In this document: positions 11,001 to 20,843 of the stretch, piece by piece
Layout: every line of letters starts with the position of its first letter
How positions within the stretch are numbered: the first letter of the stretch is position 1
Origin: Auricularia sp. M13
Taxonomy: Eukaryota > Basidiomycota > Agaricomycetes > Auriculariales > Auriculariaceae
Direction: 5' to 3'
Length of the DNA stretch: 64,000 nt
NCBI GenBank assembly: GCA_037042915.1
Contig: CM073195.1
Coordinates: 1,984,001 to 2,048,000 of the forward strand
Program-made: the position numbers and the translations under genes
Notes under the pieces: model-generated
Told to the model about the DNA's origin: nothing
The model's database searches: none
What the model saw: the letters and a program-made list of their open reading frames with translations, nothing else

Positions 11001-13794
11001 TGCAGAGACTCTTGACCTTGTGGTTGAAGACGCAGCCAAGAACACCACTTTTGATTCGCTCGCACGTCGCCTGCTTCACAAGATGGAAGAGCAGGACTCC
11101 GATTCAGATACATCTATGGCTAATGCTCCCCTACACTTTGACGCTCAACAGCCTGAGCTTCATCCTCGAGCTCAATTTGGTATGCACATTTCTAATAACG
11201 ATCACATGCACAAAAACTAATGCTATTTGAGGAGGATCTACTCCTGGCCATCCAGGGAAAATCAAGCCAATGCAGTCCTGGCGAAGTGAATCTGGGAAGC
11301 AGAGCTCTTCTCATCTTCGATTTTCAGAGCGTCCTGGGCGTCCAGCAGGCCCACAAAACAGCCTGCTTCCTGCCAAGACGATTGCAGAGCAATCACAGGT
11401 ATGCTTTATTCCATAGTGTCTCCAATTGATATATTCGTCTAATATATTTATGACGAAGGAGGGTCAGGGAAAACCTGTTGACAAAGGAAAAGGAAAGCAG
11501 CTGGACATGGTGTGTGAACTCAGTGCAGTTGGATATGTATTCTTAACATTTCTTGGTAACAGACGGACAACTCCTCATTCGAAACTCCAATGGACAGCTT
11601 CCAGATTGTTCGCATTCTCTCGGCCTTCCTCAGCTGCCTCAGCGAAGAGCTGGAACTTGGGATACTATTTGTGCCTGGCGAGTACAATGCTGAAAAGCAG
11701 GCTGCCGAGTTTGCCAAGCTTCGACAGGATCCAGGCGCACCACAGGTATAAATTCATTGATTTGATGCGGGCATCAGTGTCTGATGATAATGTAGAACCT
11801 CGTAGGGTTGTGGGAAACTCTTCATCTCGCCTTTCACAAGCAGGCCATCAAGCGAATTATTTTCTTCCATTTCAGTGTGGCTTCGCAGCACTGGTACCTC
11901 TGCGAATGGAGGCCCAAGTCGCCTGTGGTTCCCTTCGTCTATGGTGTTCAACATCAGCACAACGTGCAAGATGGAGATCGTGCAACACAGCTCACCATTA
12001 TGCGCCACTGGATGCCAGTCGATGATCCAGCCCAGGTTTGTTTTAGCACGTCTTCATGCAACACACATTCTCATCAAGGTCGTAGCCGATGTACAAACAA
12101 TTCGCACTCCCTGCATCTGGACAGGAAGATTGTGAAAGTGCACTTCTAATGGCTGGGCTGGCGTTCTTTATTCTCTTCAACAAGCGTCCTTATGGATCGA
12201 CAGCCAATGTCTTCGGTGACATCGCACCTCAAACAATCATCTCAGCTTTCCAGCAACTTCTTACTGCTTTCCCTGCTTCGCCAATCTCAAAATCCGAAAT
12301 GACTACCTGGATTGCACCACTTGGACTCCAGCTTCCAGAGGCTTTCCCGACCTCTTGCGCCCACAGAGCAGGTACTTTTTGTGATGGGAGACTACGAGGC
12401 TCTGGATATGGTACGTTGCAAAATCGGTCTATCATATGTACTCATGTCTTCTAGGAAATTGATGAATCCGCTGCAAAGCGATCATCCATGTGGAAATGGT
12501 ACAAATACGTCTCTATACTATCTACACCAATTAACCTTCCTTCAGAAGGACGTCGTCACCAATCCGGTTGTGCCAGTCACTGCTACACAGACTGACATTC
12601 ACACTGTTCATGAGGTTTGTACTCGCATCCAACGCTTATCAGGCACTAACTTGATATAAGCTCCTTGCCTGGACAGGAGACCAGTCAACTCGACTTCTTA
12701 CAATTGGGCGCCAGTTCATCACTGGGCGAGAAGTCTCCATTCTTCGCCGTGATGATGCCTGGTTCAATGATGAGATCATCAATGCTTGGGCAGTCCTACA
12801 CGGTGGCAGTTTTGACAAAGGAAGCTGGCACAATGTGTCTTCCTTCTTTTTGCAAAGCTGATGGAATACATCAAGATCAGAGACGATGGTGTAGAGACTT
12901 TTGCCGCTTTACCAGCACAGGAGAGACAGAGACGTCAGTTTTGTTTTCTGCTCAGACTACTCAACTGCACAAGTGGTTCAAAAAGGTGAGTGTATTCTTT
13001 AGGAGCACCAGAATTTTAAATTGATTTGATCAGTGCGACACTCTGTTTGCCTTGTCTCACCTGAACATTCCAATCAACATCAACAATAATCACTGGGCGT
13101 TGGCAGTCATCGATTTTCAGAAGCACACCATTTCTTATATGGACTCTCTCTCTACCCATTCCAAGGATAGAGGTGATGTCAAAAAAACACACTCTCGCGA
13201 CACAGTTATGCTGGTGCGTCATGCTTACCTGCTGCCCCTCATATATGAAGCTGAAATTCTTATAGCACCTCCTGGACTACCTCGAAGAATATGCGATATA
13301 TAAACGCATGGAGTTTCCACAGCGTGCTGCTGATTTCCCCTTCAAGCGTTCCCAATGGATTGTGCACCTACCAGTAAGCTGAACATACAGGGTTAACCTG
13401 TTTGCCTATTTGCTAAATACTTCCCAACAGGCAGTGCAGCAGCAGAATGATGGCCATAGTTGTGGCCCATTCACCTGCTTTTTCCTTGAAAAGCTGTCTA
13501 CCCAGACACGGCCTTCGTCTTGGAAGCAATTTGAGATCAATCCAGTTGAATACCGGCACACCATTGCAGAGCAATTGGTCGCATTCCACATCAAAAACAA
13601 AAATGTTATGCAAGTAGAGTGAGTTGTTGGATTAAGAACAGAATTAGGCACTAAAAAATCTAAACATAGGTCTCCACCACCCTCAACACCTCCACAAATC
13701 CATCAATCTCAGGCGCAGATGCCGCACACACCACCAACTCCACACACCGCACAGCAGCCCAAACGAGCACGCCGTGAAGGTGTTTCGTATCGTT
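8029..13794 (+). CDS. Transposase: MULE DDE core, SWIM zinc finger, Ulp1-type protease
   Basis: Multi-exon transposase read in order. A Ser/Arg-rich N-terminus is followed by exons around PHDYVNPEYAHHPELDVHF and QHTARQVADIVQGW. The catalytic core has the first Asp in ALDSSWRNKN (codon 9474-9476), the second in WVMIDKSRAEA (9860-9862), the MULE motif LCQFHVIQA (about 9970), and the Glu in NNWIERSFKTF (10347-10349). The SWIM finger CSCKAF...CCHIWAI spans about 10736-10780. The C-terminal half holds a Ulp1/C48 protease with His in NNNHWALAVI (13091), Asp in YMDSL (13142) and Cys in NDGHSCGPF (13461). The stop is at 13792-13794. About a dozen introns of 45-60 bp are needed; one at about 9892-9943 joins the second Asp exon to LWPDMI. 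The start is uncertain: the ATG at 8029 is one frame off the long first exon, so a small intron or another start is likely. All catalytic residues are present. Confidence 0.8.
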
Positions 13795-13928
13795 GAAAGC
13801 TGATGACCTGTAATACTCTCTGTTCTTGTACTCATCAGAATATCTGTGGCTCAGAAAATGATGTGAATGTACTGTGAAGCCTCACATCGTGTTCGCTTGC
13901 ACAGATTATAGGAAAACTGCAATAAAAT

Positions 13929-14494
13929 TGTGATTTGAAGCTCGTTTTCAATGAAATAATTGTACCTTTCTGCATCATAATGTTTAGTAATGATGATCGA
14001 GATTTTCAAGACCCCAAACTCAATTTATCACCGATCCACCGTGGCACTGTGTGTGCCGCACTGTGAGCGGATAAGCGACATCATACCAAATTGGGAAATA
14101 GCATTTGGACTCCGAAACTTTGTAAATATTTTTTGTTAGCATTCTTATGATTTATGAAAAGCTCACCAAGATTTATGGGGGTCTGGTTCTGGTGCTGTAC
14201 AGTTTGACGTCTGACATGTGCGTCCAAAAAGGAAAGAATGCTCAATATCAAATCAAGCACAGCATCCAGGGTTACGGTAAGTATCCCAATATTTTTCTTT
14301 TGGATTATGGGTATTTGTCATCCAGTTTCCAGAATTTTCTGAGCACTCCTTTGATGTGTACTAGAGTTCTCCCTGGGAGCGTGCAGGAAGGGATACTAGA
14401 ACGTGCAGGAAGGGTTATAAGGACGTGTAAGAAGGGTAATACCAGCGTGTAGGAAGGGTTATAAGGACGTGTTAGAAGGGTTATTGGAGCGTGT
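13929..14494. repeat. Inner long terminal inverted repeat, right arm
   Basis: Exact partner of 6710-7275 as far as I could compare. It starts about 135 bp after the transposase stop codon, so the 3' end of the transcript probably lies within or just before this arm. Confidence 0.9.
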
Positions 14495-14630
14495 AGGAAG
14501 GCATACTGCACGTGTAGGAAGGGATAAAGATCGTGCGGGAAGGGATAAAGATCGTGCAGGAAGGGTGACTGGAGACGTGTAAGATGGGTAATCGGCCAGC
14601 GTGTGGGAAGGGAAGATGAACGTGCACAAA
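14380..14630. repeat. Right subterminal motif array
   Basis: Inverted counterpart of the left array: repeated cgtgcaggaaggg and variants (cgtgtaggaaggg, cgtgtaagaaggg). Its outer part is 47 bp shorter than the left one, so repeat copy number has changed between the ends. Confidence 0.85.
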
Positions 14631-14640
14631 CCTATCTTGC

Positions 14641-14649
14641 GCCAATAAC
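14641..14649. repeat. 9-bp target-site duplication, right copy
   Basis: gccaataac, identical to 6508-6516. Host sequence continues after it. Confidence 0.9.
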
Positions 14650-15055
14650 TGTAATCTTGTCAGTGTCCTTGTTTCATTCGGTATGATTTCTTCCCGCATG
14701 AGCACTGAACTGTTTCATGTTCTTGACTCAGTACTGCTGACAAATGCTTGCCCGTGCTGTCAGACTTCACGCGTCACGCGTTACGACCGATGACTGCGCA
14801 GTTGAGCAGACCTTTCAGAGCAAAGAGACAGCCTGGGAAATAAACCTGCAGAATGAGCAAACTGATCTTCAAAATCATTGCATACGCTGTGTACATAATC
14901 AATGGCGGACATGTCAGCCCGAACCTAGTAATTTGCCCTGAAGCCGAAATTCGCGTACGTCCGAAACGCGTCAGCTACGGCATCTCCTTTGCACCTTGTA
15001 TAAAGCGCTGCCTCAATTGCTGACCATCCTGATTACGCGAGCACCCACCCCTCAA
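14650..15055. other. Intergenic flank right of the transposon
   Basis: About 400 bp between the transposon and the epimerase-like gene, probably the latter's promoter region. I see no further feature. Confidence 0.5.
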
Positions 15056-15972
15056 ATGCATATCATACTCACTGGCGCTACTGGACTTGTTGGATACAGC
15101 GTATTGCAGCATTGTCTGGCGTCCCCGGCCGTCACGCGCCTGTCGATTCTCTCTCGGCGCGACTTCGAGCTCCCCGAAGATCCAAAATTCAACACAAGCA
15201 AGGCACATATTATCGTCCACAAAGACTTCACTTCGTATCCTCCCTCGCTTCTCGAGCAGCTGAAGGGCGCACATGGCTGCGTATGGGCTCAAGGAATCTC
15301 GCAGACCCAGGTGAAGAAAGAGTACGCGTCATCCAATTACTCTCAAGACCATGCCTGTCCTCGCTCACCTTGAGAACACAGCGAGTATATTCGGATTACG
15401 TACGACTATCCCCTCGCCGGCGCGAAAGCGTTTTCCGGACTGTCGGACTCCTTCAACTTCGTCTACGTCTCCGGCGAAGGGTGTGTCCTACCACTGTAGA
15501 AGAGAATGAGCTGATCTTACTCTCTGACAGGGCTGACCCGAATGAGAAGACCTTCACGCTCTTTGGAAAGATCAAGGGCCGCGCTGAGAGGCACCTTCTC
15601 GCATTGCCCGAAGACGCGAACTACAGCTCTCTGCGCGCCTACGTCGTCCGCCCGGCGTTTGTAGACCCAGGCGCGGGCAACTTCCATCGCCCACGCACGC
15701 TGCCCATTCGCATCATTACGGACTATCTCCTGGGCCCGGCCATTCGCGTGATGTGGCCAGGGAGGCACTCGCCGACCGGCGAGCTGTCGAAGGTGCTCGT
15801 CGACCTCGCCATAGGGAATGGTGCGCCCATTCCGGATGCGCCTGGGATTGAAGCTGGTGGAAGGACGGTCCGGAGCCACGCCATTCGCCAGTGGTCGTCG
15901 ATCTGGCCGGAGGCATACACCCCCAAACGAGACGCAGGCGACTCCGTCCGCAAGCAAGCTAGCGAGCTGTAA
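15056..15972 (+). CDS. NAD(P)-binding Rossmann-fold protein (atypical SDR, epimerase/NmrA-like)
   Basis: Three exons: 15056-15321, 15382-15480 and 15531-15972. The introns (60 and 50 bp) restore frame exactly. The N-terminus ILTGATGLVGYSVLQ carries the TGxxGxxG dinucleotide-binding loop straight after a first beta strand. Conserved segments follow: GCVWAQGISQTQV, EYIRITYDYPLAGAKAF (with the Y...K pair of the SDR active site), FNFVYVSGEGADP and LFGKIKGRAE. This is the widespread fungal group annotated as nucleoside-diphosphate-sugar epimerase-like protein. The product is probably a soluble oxidoreductase or isomerase of about 266 residues; its substrate is unknown. It lies between oxygenase copies B and C, on the opposite strand to both, which would allow but does not prove a shared pathway. 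Confidence 0.85.
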
Positions 15973-16679
15973 GTTTTCGTCTTGGCCGGTTGCAAGCTCG
16001 CTGTCATGTCGCTGCGAGGAGAAATGAGAGGAGAAACGGTCATCCAATTCTAGGATGTTTATGTTTTTTCTTTTGTCGGATCCTTTGTTAGCACCCGTAT
16101 AGAGGGGTGTGCGTCATGTTGATGTACCCATCGACTGAACGGCCTTAATTTTTTGCCACGCGCTCCCAGAAACTGCTTCAGTCACGAAGTACATCGTTGA
16201 AATACTTATGACAAGCTGATCTGATCGGAAGTCGGGTCAGAATAGATGTTAAATGCTGAAGTTCAACTGAGTTCGCGCGACGTGATTTCAAATTGGTCAC
16301 GCTCGTGCAGAGGTACCCAAGTGGCAGATGTTAGGTATGTAGGTAGCAGAGCTGCAGAAGAGAAGAAGGGTACGTTCTGGCATGCTCCGCGGCGCGTATT
16401 GTTCCGAGAATTCCGCGCTCTGAAAAAATGGAATGAGAAACTGGCTGTTCAATAGAAGAAATCAGCAACAAACGGTGAAGGCCTGGGAAATAAAAATCTA
16501 TCCGGGACATTGTTCCCACTTGAACTCTCCTGGTGAGACCTACACTCAGTGACTATGTCGCAAGAAATGTTCAGAAACTTGCAGACAAAGTCGACATATG
16601 GGACAATACCAACACCCTTAAAGCGCTCCAATATATTCTTTCATGTGCATATGAACATAATTCAATACGCATGCGCGGC
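15973..16679. other. Intergenic between the epimerase-like gene and oxygenase C
   Basis: About 700 bp between convergent genes. The short plus-strand frames near 16246 and 16533 have no recognisable content. No repeat was seen. Confidence 0.5.
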
Positions 16680-18254
16680 TTAGTTGTAATGGCGAACGAC
16701 ATTTCCGTTGATGAACTCCTCTTCGATGCCACCGTCTTTCTTGGTGAGCTGCGTCTGCCCGTACGCGCGGATACGCGCCGAAGCCCACTCTCGCATGGTC
16801 GGGATGTTCTCGCCCGTGAAGCGCTGTTTAATGCCGTCTCCGCTAACCAAAGGCGCAAGCCGGACGTCGTCGTCTGTGGTCGCGAAGTAGAAGACGCCCA
16901 GACGCTCGTACCCGCGCTGGTCTTCCGGCGGCTGGCGGACGCGGTGGATCGTCGCGCGCAGGCGTCCTCCAGAGAGCGCCTCCAGCGATTCGCCGACATT
17001 GACAACCTTTGCGTTTGATCAGCAGTGAGTTTCCTTGCGATAGAGTGAAACAGGATATTCTACGCACGAGGGCATTGGGAATATGTTTGACCCAGCGCCA
17101 GGTGTTGTTTGGCATGAGGACTTGCAGCGCCGAGACTGGTTGGGACCATAAGATTGTCACAGAGCCAAAGTCTGTGATGTTTTGCGGATCTTAGCTACCG
17201 ATGCTGAACATGTTTTCACACGTTCAACATACCCGTATGCCCTTTGAGCCAGACTTGATGGGTCTTGCGCTCGTCCTCCTCGTTGCGCGGGTAGCTTGAA
17301 TTGTGCGTTAGTGCCGACGCTCATAGGCAGCAGTCACGTACTATTTCATGAACCGAACTGCGAAACACGAATTAGACCTATCACCAGGATGCTCAGAATG
17401 GCGAGCTCACCCCACGACTCCGCTGGGGCTCCGAAGTTGTGCATATTAACAAACGTCTCCTCGGGAAGGTCGACGGCGCCGGCGAGTAGTCTGTTGGTCT
17501 TATCAATTGCGTAATGGGGCAATACCAGATGCTCGGTGCGTACCTAAGCACCGGATGAAGGACGTTATAGTGGTTGTGCCGTACCAACTCGTCGATCTCT
17601 GGCATGTACGGCCTGAGCACCTCGGGGTGTTCGCGCTTCGTCACGTCGTAGTTGACTGCATTCCTATGTGAACCACTGCATGAGCGACCATGAGCTGCGT
17701 CACGTACTGTTGTAATTCTCGATCTGATCGCGCACGCCGGCGTCGATGTGCTACGTGATGTTAACCGACAGAGCTGCCGCCGTACTGCACCAAGACCCCA
17801 AGCATACCCAGTAGGTCCGCGGTTTGTAACCCTGGTACGTCCCGTTCTCCTTTATCTTTGCGGCATACTTCTGCCTGTCAGCTTCGGTCGCGACTGAGAA
17901 CGGCACATCGGCGATGTCAAAAATCCGGTCGGTCTAGCAATTTAGAGGTCGTGTAAACGGCTCTGCGAAGCAACAGAACTGGGGGTCCAAGGCGAACCTG
18001 TTCTTGAGTGAAGCCGTGTTTGATGACATAGAAGAACCCATAGTCCTTCATTGCTTTCTTGACAACCTCGACGAGTTCCTTCTTGCCCTCCGGGGTTTTC
18101 GCAAGCGCGAGATCGACGGTGGGCAAGTCCGCCCATTCCACTGCAGACGCAAGCGTCAGAGCACAGTTGTCACATTCAAAATTCGTGCGCACTAACAATT
18201 TTCCTTCGTCGGAGGTGCGGGAACATAGTGAGGGACGGCAGGCAGCTGTGTCAT
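16680..18254 (-). CDS. 2OG-Fe(II) oxygenase, isopenicillin-N-synthase-like (copy C)
   Basis: Third member of the same family. The start at 18254 gives a leader of about 19 residues; a 56-bp intron restores N-L-E-W before ADLPTVDLALA. Then come KKAMKDYGFFYVIKHGF, DRIFDIADVPFS, TYQGYKPRTYW, TKREHPEVLRPYMPEID and the NEEDERK...VWLKGHT block. An intron completes H-T-D (HxD iron ligands) before FGSVTILWSQPVSAL. The distal His is in ATIHRVRQPPEDQRGY and the C-terminus is GNVVRHYN. The frame is open through all exons read. It is clearly more distant from A and B than those are from each other, and lies 10.7 kb from B with the transposon and the epimerase gene between. Confidence 0.87.
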
Positions 18255-20843
18255 GGTGCTTTCTCACGGGCGTCAACAGACACACTGGGTGTGGCAATCG
18301 TGGACGTTTAAGTAGGTCTGAGATCGAGCTCGGGACAGTGATGTCAAGTGAGCCGTGCGGGGTGCGGGACGTGTACGGCATGGACGAAGAAGAGCACTGG
18401 CAGAGGATTCGCACCCGATGGTTTTCAATACGGCAGAAGGTCAAGGGATTCGCACCCGGCGCCCGCTTCCAAAGCTCCACACGGATCAGGCACAGCTGCA
18501 GCGGCACATGCTGGTGGGTGGGTGCGCCGCGCTCCCAAAGTAGTCAGGGCTGCGCCTCCGACGAAACGTGGCGCTAGACATGGTTCGCGGCGAAAGTCCA
18601 GCGTGAGCGCCGCAGGGCCGGGAATAATCCCGCCTGAATCAAAACAGAACCAGAACTCGAGCCGAAGGAGCACACGCCGTCCCTTCCCGTGGTCTGCCAG
18701 CGGCACACCGGTGCTATTCGCGAAGTCGGCGCCGTTTGAGATCGACACATTGCATGGATAACAGTGAACGCCTGCGCCATGGTGCCCGATATCTAGTCGC
18801 GGTGATGAAGCCCATGACCATCGAAGCCAGTTGGAGAGTCCCATTCGGGAGTCTATATGTGGATGACCCAGTTGAAAAGCACACAAGTGCCTTCAGGTCG
18901 CTCGGGCGCCGGGTGGGTGATAAATAGACTGCGCCCGTTCGGATAGAAGGGTCCAGTGGTGTGGAAGGGCGCACCGCAGGTTGGGTCCAAGTTACAACCG
19001 CAGACGGTGGGCGGAGAAAACGCCAGCCAGTCGGCAAAAGAAGGATAACAGCCTGTTTTACACAGCGCAGCGGATTCATCATTTAAAGCGACAGCGCATA
19101 ACACTACCATCAAGTCGCTCAACAGTCTGCGGGTCGCAGCAAGTCCGTTGGAAGGCAGGTAGACGAGCAGAGGAAAGACGTCGTTCGGCACGGTCCGCGG
19201 CTCCGCGACTGCCTGTTGTTCCGCCCAGCTTCCGGGCAACCATGTTCGAAGGAAAAATCTAACAAAGATTAGCCAAGCTCGAAAACGGTTGGATGGCGTC
19301 TCAATTTATCAGAGATGACGAAACCAACAAGTCACCTTGCTTCAGTATCCGCTCTCCATCTCAGTCGTAATCCAGCCTCATCTCATCTCCGAACGCCTTC
19401 TCCTCAACCCAGGCCATCCATCTCCTTAAAAGCAAGAAATATGAGCATACTCGTAGCCATGAACTCCTCCTTCCTCCGCCTCTCATCGTCTGCTAGACAT
19501 TTGTCATCCACCGACAGACTTTTGCTCATATTCCGATCAAGGCTTGTGGAACACACTTGGCTTAGACATCAACTGGTCCCAGGTACAGCAAGAATGGAAG
19601 AAGCACTACTGGCCTCCACGCAGACCGCTTCTCTAATCAGGCTGTACGATGCAACGATACGTTGGAAGGAGAAGATGCTCAGAGCTTTGGGTTCATCTCG
19701 CTCAGAGCTTTGGGTTCATCTCGCTGGCATTCGAGGCGCATCGCCGGCATATCGGAGGTCTCAACATATCTCATAGCCTCTGTCACATGGGGAGCTGTAT
19801 CTTCTACATTATCAACATTGTCGTAGCGACGGTGACGCGGTGCTGTCGACTTCCGTCGCACACCTGCCAGTATCATGATGTGTACTGGCAGACCAGTGCG
19901 ATCTGTCTCTTCGAGACAAGCCATTTCAAGACAAAACTTTAGCATGGGATATCTACACGCTGAATTGCGAGGCCAGGCGTGGCATGGCACGATCAAGCTT
20001 AAGATTGTGGAGGAATCCACCGCCGAGTCCTATCCAACTACCAATGCTCTGCGTACGGAAAGATAGCTAGAAGGGCCCGTCCCGTTCACCAACCTGAGCA
20101 TCTCGCGATATCGACACCGCCAACGATGCGGACCGGCTCACCTTCCCCCGGTGGCATCTGGATGACGATGCCGTGGGCAGCGTACCGGTATAAAGCCCAG
20201 CCTCCCCCTCCCCCCACCCTCCTCTGCATCTCATCGGCCAACACTGCAACGGTTCATCAGATCTCATGCACCTGCGCTCTCATCATCTGCTATACCGCCG
20301 TCTCAGACTCACACACGTTCGAAACACTCCAGAGACAGCACTTCACAAACAAAAACGACTCCATTCCCCGCAGCCCCCAGGAGTGGAGCAGCTTGAATTG
20401 CCTATCTATCCTCAGGGTAACCTTAGCGCGTCCATGCGCTGGAACGACTCTCGCCAGACGATAACTCCAGTCAAATCTCTGAATCTGGACAAATGCGGCG
20501 TCGAACACACTGTCAACTGCCTCACAGCCTGAGTTTCTAGAGTACACTCGCAAACTGCCACAATCAACGAACGAAGCATTTGCTTGCGCCCCACACCCCA
20601 ACATTCTACCTCTCCATCGACGTGTATGAACCACCTCGAGTCACCGCGTACGTACATATTACACTACTAAGTAGATGAGAGATGAAATACCAAGCCACTG
20701 GCAGCCACTGCAAGACAATCACCGCGGCGTCTACGCACAATCTGTATGTTCTACACAAGGTCAAGGTCAAGGTCAAGGTCAAGGTCAACGAGTCTACCGC
20801 ACCCCACACACTCCGAGTCAAGCGGCGCATTGCAAGTCTACAC
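18255..20843. other. 2.6-kb stretch with no secure gene
   Basis: On the minus strand, overlapping open frames at 18425-18886 and 18853-19239 could be exons of an unknown gene: the second has a short cysteine cluster (CKTGCYPSF, VCGCNLDPTC). They are in different frames, and I found no intron that clearly joins them. On the plus strand, 19315-19776 is open for 153 codons with no domain. The rest (20070-20840) is short frames, with a tcaaggtcaaggtcaaggtcaaggt run near 20760. It may contain a decayed or fast-evolving gene. Confidence 0.35.
19680..19725. repeat. 23-bp perfect tandem duplication
   Basis: The unit cagagctttgggttcatctc plus gct occurs twice without interruption (19680-19702, 19703-19725). 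Since 23 is not a multiple of three, it shifts any reading frame across it. Confidence 0.85.

Larger units (their letters stand above)
6517..14640 (+). mobile_element. Complete MULE/KDZ-type DNA transposon (Zisupton/Dileera-like)
   Basis: An 8,124-bp element flanked by a perfect 9-bp duplication. The outermost 41 bp of the two ends align without gaps, 30 of 41 identical by my count. Farther in, 6710-7275 and 13929-14494 are inverted repeats of about 566 bp in which I saw no mismatch. Between these lie arrays of a short motif ending in cacg. The interior carries one long intron-rich gene whose product has the Mutator-like D...D...E core, a SWIM zinc finger and a Ulp1-type protease, the combination known from KDZ (Kyakuja-Dileera-Zisupton) elements in fungi. 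The matching inner arms and intact duplication suggest a recent insertion. The 9-bp duplication would also suit a generic MULE label. Confidence 0.9.
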
